Origin: Trachythela sp. YZ-2020
Taxonomy: Eukaryota > Cnidaria > Anthozoa > Malacalcyonacea > Clavulariidae
Assembly: GCA_016169945.1 (NCBI GenBank)
Contig: JADLSH010000220.1
Coordinates: 2,356,001-2,420,000, forward strand
Direction: 5' to 3'
DNA: 64,000 nucleotides
Positions 20,122-30,019 of the stretch are shown here, piece after piece. The notes beneath the pieces were generated by a model. It searched no databases. It was not told the DNA's origin and was given only the letters and a program-made list of their open reading frames with translations. Position 1 is the first letter of the stretch. Each line of letters opens with the position of its first letter. A program made the translations under genes and the position numbers.

Positions 20122-21012
20122 GCTTGCCGAACAAGATGTTGTTTTGTCTGCCTTGCAGTACAATGCGTGGTGTAATGGCATGCAAAGTTTGAGTAAAAAT
20201 TAGCATAATTTGAATCTTTAGAAATGTATTGTACATACAGTAGCTTATCTAAGTGCAGGTCGATTAGCATAAAATAACCAGTTTGCCTGTTTGGCTAGCT
20301 TCGCCACTGCCTCACCGGTCCAGTCCTCGTTTTCGGATTTGAAACATTACATCCAATATTTGGGCAACTGTGTGAAGGTGTAAATTAACAAATGTCAAAA
20401 TTGTAGTATTAGCAATAACTCTTTATTAAAACTGCAAACTTCTTTAGCAACAATCTTAATGATTCCAGTTTATATTTGCCTATAATCATGGGCGGACTGG
20501 CAGCTTTTTGGCCCTCGGTCAGGAATAAAATCTGGGCCCATGTGTTAGTGAATAATCATAGCTGTGCTTAGAAGCCAGGTGAATTAAACTTAGGAACGCC
20601 GAATCGCTACGATGACCCGATTGGGAAAATTTTTAAAATTTGGAGTCTGTTGATTGTCGGAAATGGCATCTTCGTTCTCTACCTCTTTAGTTTGGCCCTT
20701 TCAATAATTCTTTCATTACGATTTGTGAGTCTATGCTATTTGTTAGTCTAGTCTACGCCCTTTTAAGCAAAAGGAAATATTCTAAATTGGGAGAATAAGG
20801 CTGCAAGGCAGTGGCGTAGTCAGGGTGATGACTTTGGGGGCAAAATATAGATAGATTCAGAATACGAGCGTCATTTATTAAGTAAGTGGATATAATATTC
20901 CAAAAAATAAGCACCAATTCTAGCAATTATGAAGTCTTGCACCTTATCAGTATCAATATTTACAAGACAATTTATTTCTTAAATTTAGAAGTAACTAAAT
21001 AGAAGAGTCCAG
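20122..21012. other. Non-coding; fragment of an hAT-like terminus
   Basis: No gene. CAGTGGCGTAGTCAGG at about 20813 looks like the common CAGNGGCGTAG terminus of hAT-type elements, but no matching inverted end was located. GGGCGGACTGGCAGC near 20490 is a similar short repeat end. Confidence 0.3.
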
Positions 21013-22475
21013 AGGAAACTCCCCTGCCATCCTCCTCTGAATATCAATTTCGATTTAGAAAAGGTCACTCGACAGAACAAGCGATACTTGAAATTACAGA
21101 TACTTTAAAAACTGCAATTGATAAGAAGGAAATAACGTGTGGACTATTCTTGGACTTTTCAAAAGCCTTTGATACTGTCAATCATGAAATTCGCTTATCC
21201 AAACTTGATAAATATGGAATACGTGGCACCCAGCTGAATTGGTTTAAGAGTTATTTAACGAATAGGAAACAGTATGTACGGATTGGGAACAGTGATTCAG
21301 AAATGCTTACAATGACTTGTGGAGTTCCTCAGGGTTCAACTCTTGGACCATTATTATTCTTGATATATATAAATGACATGCCTAGCTGTTCCAGCAAACT
21401 TTCATTTCGAATATTCGCAGATGACACAAATGTATTTTACTCAAATACAAGTATTGAAGATGTTGAAAATGTTATGAATATAGAAATTGAAAAAATCTTT
21501 CGTTACTGTGCTACAAATAAGCTTTCAATTAATTTGGAAAAGACAAATTTTATGTTGATTACTAATCCAAATAAGAAAGTTAGAGATATACGAATTAAAA
21601 ATATTTTAAAAAGAGACTTTATTAAATATCTTGGTATATATATTGATAATAATCTAAATTGGGAGTATTAGATTAAACACGTAAATAGTAAGATTGCTAA
21701 AAACACTGGAATAATTAATAAACTTAGATATTATATAGATTTGAAAATGCTTAAACATCTATACTACACTCTAAGTTACCCATACATCAATTATGGGCTG
21801 ATGAGCTGGGGTAATACTTATATTACAAAGCTTAATAAAGTGCGAACATGCCAAAATAAATGTGTAAAGAATATGTTTTTTGCATCTAAAAAAGAAAGTG
21901 CAACATTATACATGAACCTACTCTCGATACTAAAGTTAGACAATGTTTTTAAATTGAAGATAGCCATGTTTACATATAAAATTATAAATGAAGATAATAA
22001 TGTCCCAACGATATTTACAAATATTATTTCTACTGCATCTACTCAGCACTCTTACCCTACTAGATTCGCTAAAAAACAAAATTTTATTAGACCAAAAGCT
22101 CGAACAAATTACGGAATCTTTACTTTTCGATTTACATCATCAAAAATTTGGGAAATTAAACAATTCCTTATCATATAAAAAAGTCAAATTCAGTTTCTAT
22201 TTTTAAGAAAAGGTACAGTCAATTTCTTATTAATTCGCAAACATAAATATTTACACAGTTCTGTTATGCCGCCGTCATGTTCTACTTAATAATAATGTGA
22301 CACATACATGCAGTGCTCAACTCGAAAGCATTTTGCTACTTTGATCACTGTACACGTTTGTTTATTATAGTAATTTTAATAAGTGGTTTTGTTTGGTAAC
22401 TGTACTTATTTTGTTGAATGTTATCTTTTTTTTAATACGTGTGAAATAAATGATTCTGATTCTGATTCTGATAAG
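21013..22475 (+). mobile_element. 5'-truncated non-LTR retrotransposon with (GATTCT)n tail
   Basis: The RT frame begins at the conserved SSEYQFRFRKGHSTEQ (about 21034). It runs through LFLDFSKAFDTVNHE, CGVPQGSTLGPLLF, the catalytic FADDTNVFY (about 21413-21440) and the C-terminal tail to 22178. There is one in-frame TAG near 21669. The 3' end is AATAAATGATTCTGATTCTGATTCTGAT at about 22445-22473, a hexamer tail typical of this class. Only about 1.45 kb of the 3' half was inserted. Confidence 0.9.
21034..22178 (+). pseudogene. Reverse transcriptase (non-LTR), 3' half, one stop codon
   Basis: The frame is continuous from EYQFRFRKGHSTEQ to QFLII at 22178 except for a TAG at 21669 after NNLNWEY. 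Read through that single stop, all RT motifs from the fingers on and the tail (YINYGLMSWG, RTCQNKCVKNMFFASKK) are collinear, so the copy is recent. The 5' half (ORF1, EEP and early RT) is missing. A single nonsense change in an otherwise open frame indicates little time since insertion. Confidence 0.88.
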
Positions 22476-23450
22476 TGCTGCAATGTTCTTGGCTCAGGTT
22501 CTGTCTTCCCAATGCCTGCAATTGAAAAATAGGGATAATTTATATAGGGCTGCTTCCCACAGCATCATTATTGTTTGTGAGAAAAGTGAAAAATGCTTTC
22601 AAAGAATGCTGGCTACAAATACTGGAAAGCTTCCTCATAAGCACTGTAAAGACATTGTTCTTGGTGCTTTTGATGTGTCATCATTAATGACTATGTTTAT
22701 GGCCTGATTAAAGAAATTGTCAATTGCGATTGCCAAATGCAGCTGTACCATCATATTGGCAAGGAAACCACAGCAAAGTTATCCAATAAATAATCCAAGA
22801 CAAGTTGGTTCTTTTCAACCAGCAATACATGTATAATATCTGATATTCTGATTGATTAATGATCATTGAGCTCCTCAGACAGTCCCTAAATATGCAACAA
22901 AAGCATGAAACTGCTAACAAAAAAATCAATTAATGATAAGATACAATTAATTCCTTATCATCGACGTATAAACGGATTAATCAAAGTGTCATATGATTCA
23001 AATATAACATCATCCCAACAAGGTATTAAAAACTTACCACAGCAACTGATCCGTGTGATCGCCGTTGTAGCCTGTTTAGTTAGTCAAGTTAGCGAAATAG
23101 ATGTTCAGATTTGTCGCTGGACGTTTGTAATCTCAGTCAGTATTCTTAACTAAATGGTCCAACGTTTAAATATCATGTTATCGTTGCCATGTTGGCCTCC
23201 ATGGACGAGTCGACGAGTGTGGTTCATATCACTGCACTTCACTCCTGGCACTCGTTAACACGACGCAAAACATTCGTTTACTCCTCGATTCAGGGTTAAA
23301 AGTCTTCAAATTTACTTCTCGAAGCATTCATGTTATATATTCTTTTCCTGGGATAAGGTTTGTTTCGGTCCAAGATGAGAAACAAGCGTTTTAAAACGAA
23401 AACCACAGATTCTGTAATATAAATATATAGAAATCTGCTGCCAAGTGAGG
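22476..23450. other. Region with one unassigned short frame
   Basis: A plus-strand frame (about 22480-22707; KSEKCFQRMLATNTGKLPH, then CKDIVLGAFDVS) has a protein-like residue mix but no domain I recognise. It has no clear own start, because it opens inside the retroelement tail. It may be a fragment of an older mobile-element protein. The remainder is AT-rich non-coding sequence leading to the promoter at about 23455. Confidence 0.3.
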
Positions 23451-23451
23451 C

Positions 23452-23490
23452 CATACAACATGGCCGCCGCAGCCTTACTTCCGGTTTCAA
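23452..23490 (+). promoter_or_regulatory. YY1/ETS-type core promoter element
   Basis: CAACATGGCCGCCGCAGCC at about 23457 matches the YY1-like initiator (AANATGGCNGC). ACTTCCGGTT at about 23477 is an ETS site. The pair is typical of animal transcription start regions and lies 75-100 bp upstream of the signal-peptide ATG at 23565. The ATG inside the motif (23460) is in frame with it and could be used, but would bury the signal peptide. Confidence 0.45.
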
Positions 23491-23564
23491 CTCTAAACAA
23501 TAGATGCACTATCCAGTCTAATTTAAGATCAGTGCTATCAGCTTTCAAACTTGTTAGTACAAGT

Positions 23565-23736
23565 ATGGCAAACACGATTTTCCTGACCTTCGCGTGTTGG
23601 CTAATCTTGGTGAAACAATCTGTTGTGCTTCAATACCACGGAACCACGCTTTTTCCTGATTGTTGCAACGATATTGCGAACGAAGTTCACAAATACGTTG
23701 CAGCATATAAAGCGTTGTGTCTAAATACTACAACAG
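23565..23736 (+). CDS. Signal-peptide first exon of a secreted protein
   Basis: From ATG at 23565 the frame encodes MANTIFLTFACWLILVKQSV, a clear signal peptide. It continues with a short mature region containing a CC pair (FPDCCNDIANEVHKYVAAYK) and LCLNTTT. The exon ends ACAACAG/GTAAAC at 23736 in phase 1. The F5/8C exon at 29393 starts in phase 1, so a direct join is possible. In that case this exon is an alternative 5' end of the PAN/F5-8C locus, with the promoter at 23455. No exon between 23.7 and 29.4 kb with better fit was seen. The protein is otherwise unrecognised. Confidence 0.55.
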
Positions 23737-24639
23737 GTAAACAAATACCATTTTGTAATATCACATAGTATTATTTCTACAAAATTCGCAGACAAAAATG
23801 TGTGATATACCCAGGTGATATGTTGTGGCCAGATATGTATAATTGGCGAGATATGTATAGAGACAATTACATTCAACTAAGGATAAATTTATTTTTTTTT
23901 GCCCGGACGACATGCACTGCATGGCTTGTGTAAGGGAAGGTACTTCTAATTTCTTAAGTTAGCATAATTTTATGTTTAATATATATAAATAATGACAAGC
24001 TTGTATTACCTCATATAGATTCAGGGGCGGATCCAGCCTCACATCCTGACCGTGTCAGGGCATATGCATTTAGGGGTCCGGGAGCATGCCCCGCAGGAAA
24101 TTTCATGCCCGGAAATACCATTTCCTGTTTTCTGAGCTGCGCATTTACTCCAAAATTGTCCTCTAAACATGCGTATTTTAGACAAAACATTATTATCTTG
24201 GCCAATAATTAAAATATCAAGTTATTATTATCTTAAAACACAAAAATAGTTAGGAAATTTCATTTTGGTACATGTTGTAACAATAGCACAATAGCAGTTG
24301 GGAAAAAATTGCTTTAAAAGCCTTTAATGAGACTGTTGAGTTGTCTTACAACAGTAGTTAGGTGTTCAAAACTTTGAAGTCAAACCGGAATAATATTGTA
24401 TTATACGAATAGGTAATATATAGAACCTCCACTGCATGGCGTCAAATATATAATTGGTATGCTATGTCCTTTATGTAATTGTATATGCATGTATATGTAC
24501 GATATTATATAATCATCTCACAGAGTCTTGGGTCGACCATGCTTGTGAAATATGTTAGCTGATGTGATGGTGGGTAGATTAGAAAAGGGAAATTGTCGTG
24601 CATGCATGTGCAGGTATTGTGTTTTAACGCCTAGTTTGG
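23737..24639. other. Non-coding; possible hAT-like end at 24020
   Basis: CAGGGGCGGATCCAGCC at about 24023 has the look of a hAT-type transposon terminus, and the following 150 bp (GCATGCCCCGCAGG, AATTTCATGCCCGG) resembles a known style of such elements. No inverted partner was found. The rest is AT-rich. Confidence 0.35.
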
Positions 24640-24679
24640 CCCTCGACGCGTTTCGATCGCATGATCTTCATCAGGAGGG
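24640..24679 (-). ncRNA. Hammerhead ribozyme motif (type I, Penelope/retrozyme-like)
   Basis: On the minus strand: CCCUC (stem I), CUGAUGA core box, one extra A, stem II GAUC-AUGC-GAUC, GAAA box, then CGCGUC with the cleavage site after GUC, followed by GAGGG, which closes stem I with five pairs. Stem III is the palindrome ACGCGU. It is only two pairs with a two-base loop in a monomer, but it can form six pairs between two molecules, as described for dimeric minimal hammerheads of Penelope-like elements and retrozymes. The extra A after CUGAUGA is a deviation. Cleavage after GUC falls at about 24645/24644. No retroelement protein is adjacent. Confidence 0.65.
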
Positions 24680-24804
24680 ATTTTAGATTTAAGAAAACCG
24701 CAGCTGTTAATTCATGGTAGGTAAATTTATCAAAGTAACCTCATATTAAACCGTTGCTCGAACTATTTATTACCATGTTTCGTCTGATATGTGAATATAT
24801 TTTA

Positions 24805-24900
24805 AGGCGCGCGTGTGCGCATTGTAGTGATGCTCTGTTAGAGGATGCGAGAGAATACAGATGTTGTAAAGAGATTGCGGAATGCACTGGGAAATTTCGT
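24805..24900 (+). pseudogene. Fragment resembling the P2RX7-type cysteine-rich intracellular domain
   Basis: The plus-strand frame reads RRACAHCSDALLEDAREYRC followed by CKEIAECTGKF. The spacing C-x2-C-S ... E-x2-CC-x-E-x3-C is that of the zinc-binding C-terminal domain first seen in P2RX7 and widespread as multi-copy genes in cnidarians. The usual surrounding W/G residues and the rest of the domain are missing, and no flanking exon was identified. It is either a single exon (an acceptor TTTTAAG lies at 24806) or a decayed copy. Confidence 0.35.
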
Positions 24901-25297
24901 TCGAGGGAAAAGACGCAGAATGTATTACTCAGCATTGGGATTATTCAGTTATTAGAGACCGCAGGGGCTTTTCTAATTCTCTCTGATAAGTCAGGGGGGA
25001 AATATCGCCAACCAACAAGCAGAACCCAAGATGGGCGCTTTCTTTATATATGAGCAACTAATCCTAATCTCAACCCCCAACCTAACCCTAACTCTAACAG
25101 TAATGAGGCCAAGAGGCGCCCAAGAGGTGCAAAATGAGTAAGTCTGCAGACTGAATTTTTGTGTCTTCTCATCAGTATATTTGTCAAAAGCTGTAATCTA
25201 AACGAGTTTGAGGAACGCGAGCGTGTGATCTTTGTTATCTGCCTTTGTATATTATGACTTATCTATGAATAGTTACGTGGAGAGACAAATATTAGGG

Positions 25298-25377
25298 CCA
25301 TTTATACGGAAGAAAATAAGTCGCGACTTACATAAAACGCGTATTATATAAGACGCAAACACACTCGTATAAATGGT
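25298..25377. repeat. Short MITE-like inverted repeat with TAAGTCGCGACTTA palindrome
   Basis: GGGCCATTTATACGG on the left pairs with CGTATAAATGGTC on the right. Inside is the 14-nt palindrome AAGTCGCGACTT, and a second copy of TAAGTCGCGACTTA follows just outside at about 25390-25403. No coding content. Confidence 0.6.
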
Positions 25378-25602
25378 CAAATTCTAGTAAGTCGCGACTT
25401 AAATAAGAACAGGGGTTCATAAATTGTTTGTTTTCAAATGGTCATACAATAGTTCTCGCATAGTGTTAGTAAATTTCTCGCATATAAAGGAACTTACAGG
25501 ATAGATTTTGTTATTTCAACGCATTTCATTTTGTCCAGTTGCGCATTTATACGTATTTTGCGCCAAGTAAATTTATCCTTTCGGTCTCAACTTATCAGCA
25601 GT

Positions 25603-26090
25603 AGTGGTAGTGGTAGTGGTAGTGGTAGTGGTAGTGGTAGTGGTAGTAGTAGTAGAACTTTATTTTAAAATCACACGCTAGCCTCGTCAACTTTAAAGCT
25701 GGTGTGCACGAGGGACGTGTGAATAACATATTTAAGAACGTATACAATTATATACATTACATACACACCATGCAGGATAATGTAACCACATCTACGATAC
25801 GCTAGGCAAAACACAAATATGTCTATAAGGCATGCAAAATTATATTACAGGACAGTTTAAAAATTCCTACATAAAATTTAACAAATTTAGGAGGTATGAG
25901 CACGAATTATATTTTTGAAAATTGTCAATGTATCCGAATTACGCACAACTACTGGTAGAGAATTCCAAACTTTAACTCGTAAGAAAAATCTTTCTTTAAC
26001 TTTTCAGTTTTTGGTTGAGGCAACTGCAGCGAGGTAGACTGAGAGCGGCCCCTGAGCCAAAAACCTTCGGTACATTGATGTTGCTTTTGA
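25603..26090 (-). mobile_element. 3' fragment of a non-LTR retrotransposon with (CACTAC)n tail
   Basis: The minus strand reads an RT tail (RVKVWNSLPVVVRNSDTLTI, then FKNIIRAHTS) between about 25990 and 25890. It is followed by 3' UTR and AATAAAGTT, and ends in a hexamer/trimer tail seen on the plus strand as GTAGTG repeats at 25603-25655. The upstream part is unreadable. Confidence 0.72.
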
Positions 26091-26221
26091 CTTTGCTGGC
26101 CGAGTCTCAAGCGTTTCCCATCCTAACGCTTTTATTACCTCAGTCTATATATAGTTATGAGCGTGTTTTGGTTCACGAAATGCCAAAGAGTCAGCTCGAT
26201 ATCATATAAATAGAGCAAATA

Positions 26222-26370
26222 TAGTTTTCGTTTACCTCAAGGTATGCACTACAGCCTGTTTCAAGATATAAGCGATAATCACGCAATAAGCGATAAGCGA
26301 TAATTATACATAATCGCTTATTGCGCGAAACAGGCTGTAGTGGATACCTTGAGGTAAGCGAAAACTATAT
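26222..26370. mobile_element. Palindromic MITE (AGTTTTCGTTTACCTCAAGG)
   Basis: AGTTTTCGTTTACCTCAAGG at the left is matched by CCTTGAGGTAAGCGAAAACT at the right, and the pairing runs inward through CTACAGCCTGTTTC/GAAACAGGCTGTAG. The core holds repeated AAGCGATAA. It is flanked by TATATA-rich DNA. Confidence 0.85.
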
Positions 26371-26545
26371 ATATAGTTATATATATATAGTAGTTGTACC
26401 TCAATATATATATATTGTATGATATCATATAGATAGAGCAAATAATCTGATAAAAAAAACCTATACACACAAATGAAATCTGCTACGTCGCTCGCTCGCT
26501 ACCGCAGCAACTACCAATTAGCTATTATCTAGATAAGAAATAGAA

Positions 26546-26728
26546 AGCATTTTTCGTGTTTCCGTCGAGTTATAGAAACACGCGTGGAAGTTTGGGAGCA
26601 ACGAGATATTGATCAGTAGGAATACGAGCCCGAACGAAGGGCGTGTATTTCCACGCAAGTTCAAGTTTCCCCAAACTTCCACAAGTGTTTCTATAATTTG
26701 ATGGGAACACGGAAAAAATGTTTTCTAT
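26546..26728. mobile_element. Palindromic MITE (CGTGTTTCC...GGAACACGG)
   Basis: The left CGTGTTTCCGTCGAGTTATAGAAACACG pairs with the right CGTGT-like CAAGTGTTTCTATAATTTGATGGGAACACGG. Inside, GGAAGTTTGGG/CCCAAACTTCC pair as well, and the apex contains CGAGCCCGAACGAAGGGCG. A related hairpin (CCGTGTTTCTATCGACTTATAGAAACACGG) recurs at about 27018-27049, so this terminus is repeated locally. Confidence 0.8.
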
Positions 26729-27789
26729 TTCCTTTATTAAATAGAAACAACAATATATGAAACAAAAGTATAGTGCTTGCAACCTGATTAAAAAGTATAT
26801 TCTCATTACATGAAGATATGCCGACCGGTTGCGGAGCAACAATACCGGCTTCAATATTCATTTTGGCTGACGGCAAAAATACGCAGGAAAGAGTTTGCTA
26901 AAGAGGATTTGAAGCAAATAAAACGTAGATAACAAAAACCTCAGATTAATGAAGGTTTTTAATGATATTTCAGGTGAAAAGCTTGTTTTAATCGGTTGTT
27001 TGAGCTGACGGGAACTTTCCGTGTTTCTATCGACTTATAGAAACACGGCTTTTTTGGGCTTTTAACCGATCAGTGCTCGCCTTTTTAAAAGGTTATTTTA
27101 TAATATGAAATATGGAGTACTCATGTTTATCTTATACTCGGTCATGATAAATTGTTAACGTCAGGTTATATACTAAAAACATAAACCAGGCCTTGTCCTT
27201 TGACTCAGCTATTCTACTTTTTTAGGAATTCTAATATGTTGTGACATTAAGAATACAAAATTTATAAAAGGCCATCAAATGTTAGTCATACATTAAATTT
27301 TGCACCAGTCTATGTAAATTCTCGTCTTCTGCAATTGCAAAATTTTAGAACTCGAGCGTATAGCTAGCTGGGATTTTGATTTTGACTGCCAGAAATCAAC
27401 ACTGCAAGTGGTCGAATTTCTACAGAAATACGGTATATCCTGTTTTTCTTTAATGTGGGAATTATTATCTTTTATAGTATCTTCAATTTGCTACAGGGAA
27501 TTTGAACTTGCTTAATGGTGTCTTTGTTTAAATCAGTTTTTGATAACTGATTGTGAAATGAATTGGCCCCATGCATATACACGCCAGAAAGGAAATTATA
27601 ACGTGAAATACCTATATTGGGAACCATAGTTTTCAATGCGGAATGGTGTAACAGTTCGCCTCGTGAGTAAAATCGCACAGTCTATAGGACATAATACACT
27701 AACCAGACACAGTATACTGAAATGCGGTGCACCGTGTATATTCTAGCACAGGAGTAAATAAACATTCTTCATCAGTGAGTTTATATTGG
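26729..27789. other. Non-coding with a second CCGTGTTTCTAT hairpin
   Basis: Contains the 30-nt hairpin CCGTGTTTCTATCGACTTATAG... at about 27018-27049, a solo relative of the MITE upstream. No gene was recognised in the remainder. Confidence 0.4.
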
Positions 27790-28265
27790 TCGACCCCAAA
27801 CTAACCTCAACCAAACCTCAAGAAAACTTTAACCTAACTTCAACGTAATCTCAACCTAGCCTAATCACAACCTAACCGAACCTCAAACGAACCTTATGAC
27901 GGCCATGTGTGAGATAAGTCTATAACTTAACATGTTTGCAGCCCTTAAAAAAAGTCTGTCTGTCTATCTGCCTGCCTGCCTGCCCTGTCTGTCCGAATCT
28001 CAACAAGACTTCATCCTACCCTCAGCCTAATCTTAACCTAACCTAATCTCAATTTAACCTGACTTCAACCTAACCTCAACCTGTAACCTCAACCTAATGT
28101 CAACTTAACCTCAACCGAACCTCAACTAAACTTCAAGCGAACCTCAACCGAACCTCAAGCGGACAAGCGAACCTCAACCTAACTTCAACCAAACCTCAAC
28201 CAAATTAAACTTCAACCTAATCTCGACCTAACGTCAACCTAAACTCGATCTAACCTGAACCACAA
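27790..28265. repeat. Degenerate satellite of CTCAACCTAAC units
   Basis: Roughly 11-12 bp units (AACCTCAACCTA and variants with CAACC, CTAAC or CGAAC) fill the interval, with a break at about 27895-28010 that carries CTGTCTGTCTGCCTGCC. On the other strand it reads TTAGGTTGAGG. It is superficially telomere-like, but the unit is not TTAGGG and the array is strongly diverged. Confidence 0.85.
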
Positions 28266-28799
28266 CCTGATCACACCTAGAAATAGAGCGGTGCAACAAT
28301 CAATTATGTAGTGTACTGCAACTATCAATTATATATATTGATTCCTGTTCTGGTGCAAGATTGCTTAGTATTAAACAATAGTATCGATTCATTGTTTTAG
28401 GAAACTTCAAGGAAATTCGAAATTCCTACACTTAAGAACAAGTGTACCAAAATTGTTTGATGTTTAATTGTATTGTTTAACTTTGACGTTTAATTGATTA
28501 GCCTTAAGTTTTGCCCATTCGCTTACAAAAGATGAAATTGGTAAAACTAATATCCTTTCGAAGGCATTTAATATGTTATACGAGACGGAATTAGGCCGAA
28601 TATCCTGAATTATTATATACAGAAGCTCTGGATATGAGGTATTCTGCAATCTGATTGGTTCTCTATAGCAGAATATTAGCTCATATCCTGCTAGTAGAGA
28701 AAAGTAGAAAAATAGCTGGCAGATTTGGACAATTAAATGAAGGGGAAATTCAAGTACTTTTTTCAGTACGCCAAAATGTTCTGTTCATATCCAGAGCTT

Positions 28800-28920
28800 G
28801 TGTAATAAAGCAGTTATTCTACTCACTCTCGTCGTATATGACTGATAGCAGACTCGGCGCTATCGCGCCTTGTCGGCTATCAGCTCATATACGACTCGAG
28901 TTCGTAGAATAACTGTTATT
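28800..28920. repeat. Long hairpin with GC-rich apex
   Basis: CAGTTATTCTACTCACTCTCGTCGTATATG pairs with CATATACGACTCGAGTTCGTAGAATAACTG, and the inner CTGATAGCAGACTC pairs with the TGTCGGCTATCAG side around GGCGCTATCGCGCC. CAATCTGATTGGTTCTC at about 28650 may mark the outer part of the same foldback element. Confidence 0.75.
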
Positions 28921-28925
28921 TTTAT

Positions 28926-29392
28926 TTTTATTTTTTTATTTTACAAGTTTTGCCATTGAGAAATAAAGATATACATATAGAACTTTTAAAAAATGCACTT
29001 AAACAGGATGGCTGGAATTACCACACAGAGAAGAAGTTCTCCAATAACGGGGTTCCAAAACAGTTGAAATAATTGTACAATAAACATTGAGAAGTGAGAC
29101 AAACATTAGGACAAACTAGTCAACAAACTGACAAACAAACAGACGACAAATGAAACAATGGAAATTAGCGGTGAGTTAACAAACAAGTAAACAAACAGAC
29201 AAAGAATAACACTGGACAAACAACGCTAACGAACGAGACAACCCGCTAATTGATCATGCACTATCGTAAAGTTAGCAACATGGTTTCGTTGACAAGCTAG
29301 TTAACGAACGAGTTGTGTGACATTTCACACATACAGACTTAAATGTCCTCGGATCTTCAGGATTGTTAATAATAATATATATATTTTATTAG
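28926..29392. other. Simple-sequence-rich non-coding region
   Basis: Starts with ATTTTT repeats (28920-28942), possibly the tail of a minus-strand retroposed sequence. It includes a long ACAAAC-rich tract at about 29125-29240. It leads into the polypyrimidine-poor acceptor of the F5/8C exon. Confidence 0.45.
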
Positions 29393-29718
29393 ATTCTTGT
29401 GCAGATCCCAAGCCATTAGGAATGGAGAGTGGTAAAATACCTGATTCTGCAATGACAGCGTCATCTAATTATGATAACAAGTACAAACCTAGCTATGCAA
29501 GATTGAACAAAGTACATTCCAACTGCTCTTGGGAGCCGAGTTCATCAAGTAAACACAACTCGTGGCTTCAGGTTGATATGAAACAACTGACAATTGTAAC
29601 AGGAATAGCAACCCAGGGAACCTGCTATCCCATCAATGAATGGGCAAAGTCTTACTCGGTTTCATACAGCATTGATGGCAACAATTGGACATATTATCAA
29701 GAGTCAGGCAATGTAAAG
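29393..29718 (+). CDS. F5/8 type C (discoidin) domain exon, N-terminal part
   Basis: This is a 326-nt exon between acceptor TTTATTAG (ending 29392) and donor AAG/GTAAGC (29719). It enters in phase 1 and leaves in phase 0. The residues CADPKPLGMESGKIPDSAMT, ASSNYDNKYKPSYARLN, WLQVDMKQLTIVTGIATQG and YSVSYSIDGNNWTYYQE are the first two thirds of an F5/8C domain with its characteristic PLGMES, WLQVD and IATQG motifs. The last third should follow in another exon but was not found before the Penelope insertion at 30018. The domain binds carbohydrates or lipids at the cell surface. The phase fits either the linker exon at 17116 or the signal-peptide exon at 23565. Confidence 0.88.
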
Positions 29719-30019
29719 GTAAGCTAGCGCATAAAACAAACAATATTTACATTGAATGTTCAGTTTTGATAACACGACGGTATACTTTATGCAGATAAAC
29801 TTACTTCAGTGATTCCTTCATATGATTTTTAAATTGAATTTTATAAATCGGATTTTCGGAATAGTAATATTCAGTTTGGGTCTTTTATGTTATTACGCTT
29901 TTTTACCTTTACCATTTTTTTGTACATTTATCTGTTTTTGTGCTGACATTTTCTTATCTAAACACTTTTAGGACTTCTTATTCCCATAGCGTTTCTACAA
30001 CGGGTAAATAATTATCTTA

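Noticed and set aside
26015..26209. 64-codon plus-strand frame
   Set aside because: It overlaps the minus-strand RT tail in part and has no independent support.
29961..30004. Next exon of the F5/8C gene after acceptor CACTTTTAG
   Set aside because: The frame reads DFLFP then stops, and shows no resemblance to the last third of an F5/8C domain.
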